A stretch of 64,000 nucleotides of DNA from Seribacter sp963934295. Lineage in GTDB: Bacteria; Verrucomicrobiota; Verrucomicrobiia; Opitutales; Seribacteraceae. Shown here piece by piece: positions 10,301-17,558 of the stretch. The notes under the pieces were generated by a model that saw only the letters and a program-made list of their open reading frames with translations, did not search any database and was not told the origin of the DNA. The position numbers were made by a program, and so were the translations under genes. The stretch is taken from the NCBI GenBank assembly GCA_963934295.1, contig CAWVXY010000005.1, forward strand, positions 52,961-116,960, in the 5' to 3' direction. How positions within the stretch are numbered: position 1 is the stretch's first letter; each line of letters begins with the position of its first letter.

Positions 10301-13300
10301 GCAGGACCAGTCAACTGAATTTCGCTTCCAACTAAACTGTCTGCATCATATACCTTTGGAGAAATAACAAAACTTTGGTTATCGATCGTAACCTGATCGG
10401 TGGGAAGAATCGAAAAAACGGGAGCGTCGTCAATATTTTGAATGTTCAAATTAATGGTAATAATATCACTTCCAATTCCATCACTGACTTTAACTTGGAA
10501 GGAATCCAAGCCTGAATAATTAGAATCAGGAAGATATTCTAGAACAGGGGGGGAAGAACCCAGACCGGATACTTGAGCCGTTCCATGAGATGGTGGTACA
10601 TGTAAAGACCAAGTCAAAAATTGCCCATCAATATCTGAGGCCGATACAAGGGAACTCCCCTGCCAAATTACATCTTCAGTATGTGAAATAGATAGTTCCT
10701 CACCTTGAGCAATAATTGGGTTTGTATTTTGCTCTAGAACAACAAGCATAAATGCCTGAATAGCGAAGCGATTTGTTTCATCTCTTCCTTCTAAAACAAT
10801 AAGATTACTGGCTAGGTCATATTGATTAGGAGTACCCCACAAACGAGCAGAACCGTTTCCATCATCTATCAAGGTTACCCAACTGGGGAGAGGAACAAGA
10901 GAAGAAATTGTTATGTTAGAATCCAAATCTTCATCAACGACCTTAATTGAGTAATCAAAAAGATTATCTTTGACTGCTACTCCAGATGTAAAAGTTCTAA
11001 AAACTGGATCATCCTCAAGCGGAAGTACATTGACCGTGATAATAATAGAATCAGACGCGTTAAGATCACCGCTATCATATACCTGGAGAACAAACGAATC
11101 GGCTCCTGAAAAATTTCCATCAGGAACATAAAGGAGAGAACTCGGGCTATTTCCAGTTCCAGAAACAGTAACATTTCCTGTGCTTGGAGGCGACGCAACC
11201 TTCCACGACAAGACTCCGAGAGTTGAATCCTGCTCGGTCGCTACTAAATTTAAAGTACCCCAAGAACTAATCGAAGAATCCTCGTTTACGGATGTGGAAA
11301 ATGTTGAACCTTCAGAAATAACAGGAGGATAGTTATTTGGAACCACCTCAAGGGTAAATGCCTGTGTGTCTCTGAGTCCAGCATTATCCTGTACATTAAT
11401 CACGATTAATCTCGGTCCAGTTTCCTCATAATCAGACCATGATGGAGTCCCGGATAACAAGCCCGAACTGGAGTTATAATCAAGCCAACCATTCGCAGGT
11501 AAATTATCGACAGTGACCGTGATTGTTTCCGTACTGTTCATGTCCAATATATCCGGGTCTTCTATCGTAATGGGGTAGCTAAATAATTGGCCTTCACCAA
11601 TCTGGGTTACCGGAGGAGCAGATGTGATAATGGGCGGATCATTTACGGGACTGACAGTCAGGTTAAATGTTAAAGTGGCGGTCTTATTTCCTTCCCCCTC
11701 CAGATCAATCAATGTAATAGTAAAAGAATCAGTTCCGTTGAAATTCGCACGAGGAACATAAGTAATACTCTGGTTCACATCGGATGCGTTTACCTCGACA
11801 GTTCGAAGTTCAGGATATGAAACACTAGAATTCAATTCAAACTGATGACCATCTGAATCATTATAATCAAGTTGCGGTAAAATTGCATACCACTGGCTTG
11901 AATTAAAATCCTCAGTTAAGTTTAAGTCGATGGTTCGTATGCTTGAATTACCATCTACCCAAATTTGAGGAGGGTTGTTCCTCTTTAAAATACGTAAAGG
12001 AAAAATTTGGTTAATTGAGTTACTATTACCATCGCTCACAGAAAGTGTTACATTGTAATCTTTAAAAGCACTGCCTTGCGCCCTGCCAATTGTAGGGGTG
12101 CCAACTAAATTAAAACCGGATATATTCAGGTCAAGAAAAGGTGAAATATATGTAATAGTAAGGTTATCTCCATCTGCATCAAAAACAGATATCGTTTGGT
12201 TGTATTCATCTCCTTCCATGGCAGAAATAAGTAAAGTAGAAGGATAAAAAACCGGTGGGTCTTGAACGGGCGTAACAGTAACATTGAAATCAATGGAATC
12301 TGAGGCTTTTCCATTTGAAAGAATTGCAGTAAAATTATGCCGTCCAGAATAATTTCCGTCGGGAATATATGAGAAAACACCGGAAGAAGAATTCAGGGTA
12401 AAAGTAGCATTGGAATCAGGATACTGGCTAAGTGCCCAGGTTAAATTCGAGTCAAATGGGTGACTTCCATTAAAATCATATGTATAAGTTCCACTATCCT
12501 CTGCCATGCTATGGTTCTGAGAGGAATTGTGGTCAATAATCGGAGCCAGGTTGGGAAGTATTTTTTTCTGCCATGCATCATTAAAAAATGCAAGTGCTCC
12601 TCCTCCGAAATTCTCATAAGTGCCATCACCGGGTATACCAACTATTGCAACCCCGTCAGCTAGAGTAATGGCAAATTGGCTTTGATCTGTTGCATTGGCC
12701 TCAGACAAATTTAAAGTTGATAAAAAAGTTACCAACGAAGCGTTATCTTCAACTCTGTAGAGATAAGCAGCTCCTTCACCAATCATAGGAGATGAAACCG
12801 CAAGAATATCTTCATGAAAGGAGAGATCCGATGAAAAGAACTGATTGTCCTGTAAAGATGGTGGATAAATCTTTCTGACTTCCTTCCAATTCGATCCATC
12901 GAAATGAAAAACATAAACCGCACCTGCATTGGTATTATTTACATCCCCATCTTTTTGCCTCGCTCCAACGAATGCCATATTATCACTCAATGTAACAGAA
13001 TATCCAAATTCATCCCCCACCGATAGCCCAGTAGGGACCAATTTCTTAGTTTGAAACCACCCAGAAGCATTTTTTTCAAAAATATAAGCCGCACCTGAAT
13101 TCGTTCCATTTGCATCAGCCTTGGGAGCTCCTACCAACAATCGAGAACCTGATAAATGGATGGCATAACCAAATTCATCATTACTTTGGTTATCATCTGC
13201 AGAAAGGAATGAGCTAAAGTTCCAATTCGTACCATTATTCTCAAAAATTGAAACTTTTCCGCCTCGATTATTTATCGACTGCAGAGAACTTATAGCAAGA

Positions 13301-14151
13301 TTTTGAGCATCAGCAGAAATATCCCACCCAAAACTATCCAATGCTTGTGAGTATGAATTTAAACTTTGAAAAACTCCATAACTGCCATTGGACTCCCTCC
13401 TGTATACATCGACTGAACCAGAGTATGAAGAAATATCTGGAGAACCAACAAACAAAAATTCATTAACAACTTCCAACGAATGCCCAAATTGACCTAGATG
13501 TCCAGAAACTGAAGGGATTATTTTTTCGTAATACGAATAACTTCCATTCGACTCGAGATTAAAAATATGAATGGCTCCATCATCAAAACCTGCTGCACCT
13601 GGAGAGCCAAAAATTGTTTGATTCCAATCATTAATTACAACGGACTGCCCGAACTTTAAAGAAGGAACATTGATTTGTGGATGTAGAAAAGCAGAATCAT
13701 ATGCAGAGATAGTTATCTGACCAGTGGAATTATTAGAGTCAGGTTTAAAATAATAAAATATTCTTGAACTATTAAAATCAGGCTGGAAAAGAAGATATTC
13801 GTCATCCGAATACGCACCATTGTTCCATATATCAGATTTCGAATAAATTGAGTTATTATTTTCACCAATATTTATTCTAGAATGGTTACTACCGTTATTT
13901 TCGAAAATATAATAATTATTTTCATAAAAATTGAATGTATGAAACTCCTGATTTGAAATGCCATTCCCTGAAATTAAAAATGCGGATCCGTTCCATTCAG
14001 CTGAATATAATTCATACATTTGCCCATTTTGGGTATTAGGAAAAACACTTTGTCCGAAGAGAAAAAATACTAAAAAAAGCAACAACAGACAGTTACGTGG
14101 AATGAAGTTGATTCTACCCCAAAGAGCGTTGGGAAATGCGGGCACTAGCAT
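4303..14151 (-). CDS. Giant exported repeat protein: FG-GAP, tandem-95/cadherin-like, beta-propeller and Trp-rich C-terminus
   Basis: A 3282-residue protein with a signal peptide (hydrophobic CLLLLFLVFFLFG at about 20-33). Approximate layout: FG-GAP/integrin-type repeats at 165-530 (recurring FG-S/FGY-V--S-- with VGSP or VGAP); about a dozen cadherin-like/tandem-95 and putative-Ig (He_PIG) domains at 535-1960, each closing with V-NDPP or NYPP and containing PDGNFSG-DSF; a DUF5011-like Ig domain starting DSTPPNLSL near 1967; propeller blades with GGTG--E and GGTDDDF at about 2150-2450 and 2585-2975, separated by a He_PIG-like domain; more Ig-like segments; then about 100 residues with 12 Trp. 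The start is supported by AGGAG 9 bases before the ATG. It is probably a cell-surface adhesin or structural protein. Ligand and export route are unknown. It is rich in Asn/Ser/Thr. Confidence 0.88.
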   Translation of the reverse strand: MLVPAFPNALWGRINFIPRNCLLLLFLVFFLFGQSVFPNTQNGQMYELYSAEWNGSAFLISGNGISNQEFHTFNFYENNYYIFENNGSNHSRINIGENNNSIYSKSDIWNNGAYSDDEYLLFQPDFNSSRIFYYFKPDSNNSTGQITISAYDSAFLHPQINVPSLKFGQSVVINDWNQTIFGSPGAAGFDDGAIHIFNLESNGSYSYYEKIIPSVSGHLGQFGHSLEVVNEFLFVGSPDISSYSGSVDVYRRESNGSYGVFQSLNSYSQALDSFGWDISADAQNLAISSLQSINNRGGKVSIFENNGTNWNFSSFLSADDNQSNDEFGYAIHLSGSRLLVGAPKADANGTNSGAAYIFEKNASGWFQTKKLVPTGLSVGDEFGYSVTLSDNMAFVGARQKDGDVNNTNAGAVYVFHFDGSNWKEVRKIYPPSLQDNQFFSSDLSFHEDILAVSSPMIGEGAAYLYRVEDNASLVTFLSTLNLSEANATDQSQFAITLADGVAIVGIPGDGTYENFGGGALAFFNDAWQKKILPNLAPIIDHNSSQNHSMAEDSGTYTYDFNGSHPFDSNLTWALSQYPDSNATFTLNSSSGVFSYIPDGNYSGRHNFTAILSNGKASDSIDFNVTVTPVQDPPVFYPSTLLISAMEGDEYNQTISVFDADGDNLTITYISPFLDLNISGFNLVGTPTIGRAQGSAFKDYNVTLSVSDGNSNSINQIFPLRILKRNNPPQIWVDGNSSIRTIDLNLTEDFNSSQWYAILPQLDYNDSDGHQFELNSSVSYPELRTVEVNASDVNQSITYVPRANFNGTDSFTITLIDLEGEGNKTATLTFNLTVSPVNDPPIITSAPPVTQIGEGQLFSYPITIEDPDILDMNSTETITVTVDNLPANGWLDYNSSSGLLSGTPSWSDYEETGPRLIVINVQDNAGLRDTQAFTLEVVPNNYPPVISEGSTFSTSVNEDSSISSWGTLNLVATEQDSTLGVLSWKVASPPSTGNVTVSGTGNSPSSLLYVPDGNFSGADSFVLQVYDSGDLNASDSIIITVNVLPLEDDPVFRTFTSGVAVKDNLFDYSIKVVDEDLDSNITISSLVPLPSWVTLIDDGNGSARLWGTPNQYDLASNLIVLEGRDETNRFAIQAFMLVVLEQNTNPIIAQGEELSISHTEDVIWQGSSLVSASDIDGQFLTWSLHVPPSHGTAQVSGLGSSPPVLEYLPDSNYSGLDSFQVKVSDGIGSDIITINLNIQNIDDAPVFSILPTDQVTIDNQSFVISPKVYDADSLVGSEIQLTGPAWLGVASFDRSTGVVQLAGVPGESDEGNSTFSLLITDSTGLYNSAEFKVQVRVLNYAPLINSGSASVSVTMIEDDNTSWNAPNLVGADHETSANDLVWSFIEPNFGTVSVSGTGSSPGTFIYSPDGNFSGSDFFTVKVTDGGGIEGSPPKYDTILVNVEVSPVNDPPIFSSTPMTDKNGTYSWNDESVYVYQVKTFDADWNYSWHSIDLNISGKLPEWLSFKDEGNGTGILYGLAAVKDEGNHTISLEVFDSNETSKVQSFDLQVRIDNYPPVFKSVSEANKTITDLIVYVDEDSNSSSLRGGWFAPSDYLALDPDPGNPDAKALTWTLSGIPTSGANVLVEGLGERPDVFSYSPALNYFGEDIVQLKVYDGHRHSILPVRIQVRGLPDPPVFSNSFDSILVAKEGAQFDFEIKTYDPDFSIRNIKVFGLPSGGNSWLQLVEQNSSSGTARLVGVPPSQTSGDRYQLAFVVTDDTGRFSVANTQLIVDGKNSSPVINLGSSAVVRFDRSGNAKPSDLSRLYATDIEGGLLQWSLSPNLLPSLGEAKVSGNGVQSPSITYLPYSVAKEDKFKIRVSDGVSFDEIEITALVVESFDSFEVSDPTNSSIPAGRLFVEHFKVSNVVFNSKIEAFLLESPTWMKIEKVEFDLFKLHGIVPSHLVGDTVIKISFWEDGKSRATKEYNLKVTDSTPPNLSLKGNEFIRLRIGENYVEPGYLSLDQDGQDLSATVEVNGTVDSSQKGLNLISYRSTDSAGNFSLLKRKIQVVEGNNTVQTSSVNSQANINFEDFSILGKGVVLLEFVSDRESRLARYAEYTDFSNPINSITFNAESIRLKKTLTLEDNHILVCGVFRGNLSFGENLVRSKGSHNLFVLKLDSNLKRIWFKTLACSSTLENFELMETPDQSIQIGGNFRQQLRLDSQTWNAQGESDNFIWNIKKDGGFGWLKTFGGTGVEEMVGLDSLPDGSFLSVSNTQKNSDPMYCTVIKFSKNGEVVAGKSLITGFHNKAIGFRFEKESIFLSGEFKTKLVIDNKTILSTSSESGFISSLNLDLVPNWLVALSASGKSNAGEIQIDPFGYPLCILSFDGNLSLPGSSHVYSSLGQDDLMAIKLNPLNGSILWEELIGSTGQDTLSGFQVDSFGTVLVGAALTVPFSLNGNLVSEGSKFLLKLESMQGSPSFQSVLDLTLLENEFFNEEIKVLNQSVVRLMMVSGPDWINFQDNRDGTGMLGGLVPPFTGQEGSIRIRAYNADGGVSDLDLNYSVSANSRSMRSDEILPDFSVVMNLGKDVSVSSSSSFLDGGYLIGGTFLNSIKLGQNTFSSQGSNDGFVSSIGLDGEISKSIHLISSGSLSIKSIITDVDSEIYIMGDFTGTLQVGPFSINAIGGSDLFVVQWSTNGSLKNLTRIGGSGGEYFKKSILVDNKFLISGEFKGTFSHGSHSVQSKGEKDGFILKVPQVDVSSVEWFQAFGGTDDDFVSDIRVGPNGEIFLAGSYRGKSVFGSISQSAVGLNDCFIAKLDTRGSWENIYFGGGPGDDEITSFTIQSLKRIIVCGNFMTDFKWGNRKIKSYGKQDGFIAVLTDTGNCVSLSAYGGTGNDSIDAMVNNVGQIFFAGSFDNDIDLAKKSFSTSGGRDCYIALLAIDGSHVLDAIHLGGGGEDIINQIDSSMVGHFLVSGISGGEISSGGIFPSAVTGNQNSYVSLFGPKQFSPTFYPTPQTSVLSSNVYEYDFITGPWPKGAPLSLHISEKPEWLNIELFKDGTGLVWGHSPVTVGTVSNVKFDINSTGLAGLTCEWTIEVMDSTSAFFILGDPLLSSPQFSKYRSEFTLSGTIMDDILILPQGLPSWLNLIRDSASKFSIEGTPTEGDLGSHQIQIFVHKFIDQNTSHREELNYTLMVQPKIIQDATSTELGDWKTNWLGYFHSFSNLWTYHEDFLWVYLASGTKTDAVWFWTEKWGWLWTDSVNWDATLGTGYLYSTLSGEWMYFQRKRNDLPSLVFIYNEDKWITFE

Positions 14152-14201
14152 ACTTACAATCTCCTAAAAAATATGGAGTAATGCAAAGCTTTTAAGATAT
14201 T

Positions 14202-14231
14202 TTTATACCGAACTAAAAATTACCCATTCAA
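14202..14231 (-). promoter_or_regulatory. Possible promoter of the giant repeat-protein gene
   Basis: On the minus strand, TTGAAT at 14231-14226, an 18-base spacer and TATAAA at 14207-14202, about 50 bases before the ATG at 14151. It lies just after the stop of the upstream small gene, so the giant gene may have its own promoter rather than depending on read-through. An AGGAG ribosome-binding site follows at 14165-14161. Confidence 0.35.
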
Positions 14232-14235
14232 ATTG

Positions 14236-14586
14236 TTAGGATCGCTTGGGTACAGGTCGGACATAAGGCACTCTTTTAAACACGGGTGCTCTTTGAACAA
14301 AAGGGGTGTTCCTAACGGGTTTGGGTCGTTTTACAAGGGGTGGTCGTTTGACTAACTTAGGATATCGGGCATTGGGTGCACGAGGTGCAAAAGGTGCTTT
14401 TTTAGCTATCCTTGATGAAGGAACGAAAGGTGCCCTTCTACTCAAACCAGAAGAGGAAACGGATTTAACTTTACTTACAGAAGGAGCACGGGGAGCACGC
14501 GGTGCAGGGCGAAAAGCAAAACACTGATAAGATGCTAGAATATAGCAGAAAAAGGATGTAAAAACTAATTTTGTATTAAGCAACAC
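14236..14586 (-). CDS. Small secreted, highly basic Pro/Arg-repeat protein
   Basis: A 116-residue protein I do not recognise. A clear signal peptide (TKLVFTSFFCYILASYQCFA, residues 5-24) is followed by a mature part of about 90 residues made almost entirely of Ala, Pro, Arg, Lys and Val, in recurring units such as APRAP, RAPFVP, KRPPLVKRP, RAPVFKRVP. No acidic residue is obvious in the mature region, so it would be strongly cationic. The GTG start lies 11 bases inside the end of the upstream M29-like gene, suggesting translational coupling. A possible role is binding polyanions such as cell-wall polymer or extracellular DNA, but that is speculation. The low-complexity composition could also mean rapid evolution. 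Confidence 0.6.
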   Translation of the reverse strand: MLLNTKLVFTSFFCYILASYQCFAFRPAPRAPRAPSVSKVKSVSSSGLSRRAPFVPSSRIAKKAPFAPRAPNARYPKLVKRPPLVKRPKPVRNTPFVQRAPVFKRVPYVRPVPKRS

Positions 14587-15769
14587 TTACGGCAAATTTT
14601 TCAACTGGATATTCGCTAGAAAGATGATCCAACAAGAAAGATGTTGGTTGGAAATTCTGTAGGATAGGAGTTATTTCTCCATTTTTTTGCATTCTTACTT
14701 CTGTAACCATAATCTCAGGTGTCTTGGGAGGTGCATACAATATATCATCATGTGATGCATTAAGACGGGAATTAAAAAGATCTGGGGTTAGATTACCTCC
14801 AAGATGATCACTTCTCCCAGTGGCAACATGGCAAGTACCAAGAATTTTTTCGTCTTGAATATCTTTACCTGAAAATGGGAGCAATTGAGTGCCAAAACCT
14901 AATTCACCAATAATTCCTGTAGCAGGGTCTTCTTTTAACTGAATATTTCGGTCGTCCACTTTTTGCTGATCACCACGAAGTAATGACGCATTTACGATAG
15001 CACCATCTTCTACCTTCATTTGCGCAAGCGTACCATCGGAAAAACGAAATGGGAAAGAACCTGAGGCGGAACTGGGCACAAAATAAACTTCCCCAGCGGG
15101 AAGGTTAGCAACATCGGGTTTACCTTGAGGGCACAAACCGTGGCTTTTCTGTGCAGTTTGCTTGGAACAATCAATTTTAAGTGTTGAAGCCGATCCTAAA
15201 ACTTCAAAATCAATTTCAAAATATTCAGATTGATCTAACACGCTTCGAAATAACTCAGATTGCTTACTAATTTCGTTATAATCTACTGATAACCCCGAAT
15301 TAAGAATAATGTCGTTTACTCCGTGGAGAGTAGCACCTCGAAAATTATGTATTTTAGCAGAGGCTGTTAGGGGTGCAGTTAAAGAATAATCAGTTATAGC
15401 CAAAATAATATCAAACTTTGGGTAAATGTCTTTATTGAGGGACAATTGCTCTCCTTCAAAATTTGTGGCCATATCCTCGGGGTCAAGGTTACTTCCACCT
15501 GTAGTCTTGAATGCAAAGAATCCATTGTCGGTGTAGGATAAACTTTCAGATACACCGTTTGTAAGATCATTTAGAAACACATTGTAAGCATACTTTTGGA
15601 CTGAAAAACCATCAGCTTTCAAAAAATCATGATTGTGCATTAAAGAAAGGTCAGGAAGGTCAATAAGTATGCAAATTTTCAAACTTTCAGAATGCTCGGT
15701 TCCGAAGCAAGTGCCGAGGAGACGTTTAAGAGAAAATTGTGGAAATTCTTCTATTTTTGGTAAATACAT
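14576..15769 (-). CDS. M29 (aminopeptidase T)-like metallopeptidase-related protein
   Basis: 397 residues, ATG start. The C-terminal half resembles M29 aminopeptidases. LPAGEVYFVP near residue 225 gives the first glutamate ligand and IGELGFGT near 288 the second. DEKILGTCHVA near 314 gives a histidine, GRSDHLGG follows, and SHDDIL near 339 fits the H-x-D pair. The usual tyrosine region is altered. Compared with the conventional M29 enzyme at 21995-23113, the N-terminal half is divergent. It has no signal peptide, although its coupled downstream neighbour is secreted. It may be a peptidase of unusual specificity or a binding protein built on the M29 fold; the family assignment rests on spaced motifs only. 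Confidence 0.55.
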   Translation of the reverse strand: MYLPKIEEFPQFSLKRLLGTCFGTEHSESLKICILIDLPDLSLMHNHDFLKADGFSVQKYAYNVFLNDLTNGVSESLSYTDNGFFAFKTTGGSNLDPEDMATNFEGEQLSLNKDIYPKFDIILAITDYSLTAPLTASAKIHNFRGATLHGVNDIILNSGLSVDYNEISKQSELFRSVLDQSEYFEIDFEVLGSASTLKIDCSKQTAQKSHGLCPQGKPDVANLPAGEVYFVPSSASGSFPFRFSDGTLAQMKVEDGAIVNASLLRGDQQKVDDRNIQLKEDPATGIIGELGFGTQLLPFSGKDIQDEKILGTCHVATGRSDHLGGNLTPDLFNSRLNASHDDILYAPPKTPEIMVTEVRMQKNGEITPILQNFQPTSFLLDHLSSEYPVEKFAVSVA

Positions 15770-15834
15770 GGTTTCTTTGTATATATTTTTTTTAAATCCT
15801 CAATGCTACGATTAAAAAAATTTCAAGAAAGAAT

Positions 15835-16560
15835 TCATTTTGACTTTCGTCCACCACAAATTCTACAATCCAGTCCTTCAGGTTTTGAAGTTAAATTTCC
15901 CCTACCTCTTTGATAAAATGAACATCCGGGTCTATGTATTTTCCCAAAACTGGTTACCCAAAAACTAAGAGTTGGCACAAAAGACCGTTGAGAATTAATC
16001 ATACCTGGCAATCGAGGTGTTGGGAGAGAAGAGGGTGATTGAATTTGCTGATAGTTAAAATTATTGGACCAAATCCCCAAATTTAATCTTTTGGCTTTGA
16101 GTTGCGAAAGGACAAAAGGACCATACCGATTCGTCTCTTTGTCCAAATGCCATCCAATACCCGTGGAAATAGCCTCACGACTAAAATTCAGGCTACCATT
16201 AACGAGCAATATCTCGACCACTTTCAAATTTTTAGTATCAAATTCCTGTTTAATTTTTATTTTTGGCAATGTGGACAGTAACATTTTTTCTGTGAATGCA
16301 ATCGCTTCATTATAACCAGGTTGATTTCTCTGTGGAAAACTTACCCCCCATGCACGCATTCTAATCAGAAAATCCTTGGATTGAAAATCAAACACTCCTG
16401 GTTGCACCACCCTTATAATTTCTTCCTTAAAAAAAGTCTTATTTCCATCACTTTGAGAAGGACTAATTCCAAAAACATCGCTCGTTGTAAGACCACTAAA
16501 AGATATCAAAAATAATAAAAATCTAAATTTGAAAATTTGTAATAAAATTTTTCGGCACAT
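15835..16560 (-). CDS. Exported thermonuclease (SNase)-like protein with a C-terminal Cys/His motif
   Basis: About 241 residues from the ATG at 16560; a GTG 12 codons upstream is less likely, because the ATG places the signal peptide (FRFLLFLISFSGLTTSDVFG) directly at the N-terminus. Residues about 45-165 fit a staphylococcal-nuclease-like barrel: a V-R-AWGVSFP strand, a helix with EAIAFTEKML, then LNLGIWS at the end as in TNase domains. The catalytic Arg/Glu set is not clearly complete, so activity is uncertain. The last 30 residues carry HRPGCSFY and GLDCRICGG, a pattern resembling a small Cys/His metal site found at the end of some exported proteins. It is probably periplasmic or secreted. 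It is transcribed towards the M29-like gene and away from the gene at 16665. Confidence 0.62.
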   Translation of the reverse strand: MCRKILLQIFKFRFLLFLISFSGLTTSDVFGISPSQSDGNKTFFKEEIIRVVQPGVFDFQSKDFLIRMRAWGVSFPQRNQPGYNEAIAFTEKMLLSTLPKIKIKQEFDTKNLKVVEILLVNGSLNFSREAISTGIGWHLDKETNRYGPFVLSQLKAKRLNLGIWSNNFNYQQIQSPSSLPTPRLPGMINSQRSFVPTLSFWVTSFGKIHRPGCSFYQRGRGNLTSKPEGLDCRICGGRKSK

Positions 16561-16664
16561 TATAAATACTATAAGATCATCCGGATTTTTTGCCACTTAC
16601 ATCAGTGGTTGTAAATATAAACTATATCGTTTATGAATATATTCTTAAAGTACATTATTTTATT

Positions 16665-17558
16665 ATGCCAAGATTCGAAAGACCAAGAGCTTCAACGATT
16701 GGTACCCCAGTTTACCATCGTAGAAGAAGAGACTGGAAGGATGATCGTGATTTAATTGAAGAAATTGCGACATCGGTCAACAAACTTAACGGTCCTTACG
16801 AATATTATGACAAGGGTGTCTTCGCATTTAGGGAAAAAATTAAAGCGATCAGAATATCCGGGTATGAAAATAATAAAGAAGTAACTTACTTGGGTATGTG
16901 GATTAGGGAAGAATTAAGTAAAATTTCCAAAACTCAAGCCAGTTATGATTTGCGAGTTCATACATTACCATTCCCTGAAGAAATTGATTCCACAATCTTA
17001 CAAATGGAGCAAAAATCCATAGGTAATTCAAATAAAAAAGAATACGAACTTTCGATAGAATCATTGTTTCCTGACCCAGACCTTCGAAGTTTTGCTCTTG
17101 AGAGAATGCAAATTCTTCATAGGGGTGATTTGGTTGCCTATCTTTCATCCCTTGTATCCAAGGAAAGAGATTCTCTGCTTACAAACTCTGCATCTATTTT
17201 GGATCTTATTCAGATTTGTGAATATAATTTAAACTTACTCGAATTAGATGTAAAAAAGAGATATGCGGTTGGGGAAACTGATTTATGGATTCCATCCCTT
17301 GCACTCGGTGTTGAAATTAGGAACACCTGGGATTTAGAAGATGAGATTGAGCTAATCAGAGTACTAAGCGACACAAACTTTAGATTACAAACTCGTCACC
17401 TCGTTGTGGTTACTCCAGATGATTTAAGTGACGAGACTTTCTCATTATTAAGGCAAATTGAGACAAGAAAGGTGATTGAAAACTTATCAATCATCCGCAT
17501 CGGAGATTTTAATAACTACATAATAAAAATTAAGGAAATAGAAGAAAATAAAATTTAA
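16665..17558 (+). CDS. Unknown protein with a PD-(D/E)XK-nuclease-like C-terminal region
   Basis: I do not recognise a named family. About 297 residues from the ATG at 16665; an in-frame TTG at 16590 would add residues unlike the rest. The N-terminus is very basic (PRFERPRAS, YHRRRRDWKDDRD). Around residues 200-250 is YAVGETDLWIPSLALGVEIRN, then an alternating helix/strand pattern ending RHLVVVTPDD. A D---(8-10)--ExR/K on consecutive strands followed by a helix and a VVV strand is what PD-(D/E)XK restriction-like folds look like, here with Arg in place of Lys. This is inference from pattern only. There is no partner methyltransferase or specificity gene nearby. It ends in a TTAA shared with the convergent lipoprotein gene. 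Confidence 0.55.
   Translation: MPRFERPRASTIGTPVYHRRRRDWKDDRDLIEEIATSVNKLNGPYEYYDKGVFAFREKIKAIRISGYENNKEVTYLGMWIREELSKISKTQASYDLRVHTLPFPEEIDSTILQMEQKSIGNSNKKEYELSIESLFPDPDLRSFALERMQILHRGDLVAYLSSLVSKERDSLLTNSASILDLIQICEYNLNLLELDVKKRYAVGETDLWIPSLALGVEIRNTWDLEDEIELIRVLSDTNFRLQTRHLVVVTPDDLSDETFSLLRQIETRKVIENLSIIRIGDFNNYIIKIKEIEENKI

Noticed and set aside
11000..12641. Minus-strand short ORFs inside the giant gene in other frames
   Set aside because: They overlap the main frame and are Leu/Ile/Phe-rich, as expected from shifted reading of an Asn/Ser-rich gene.
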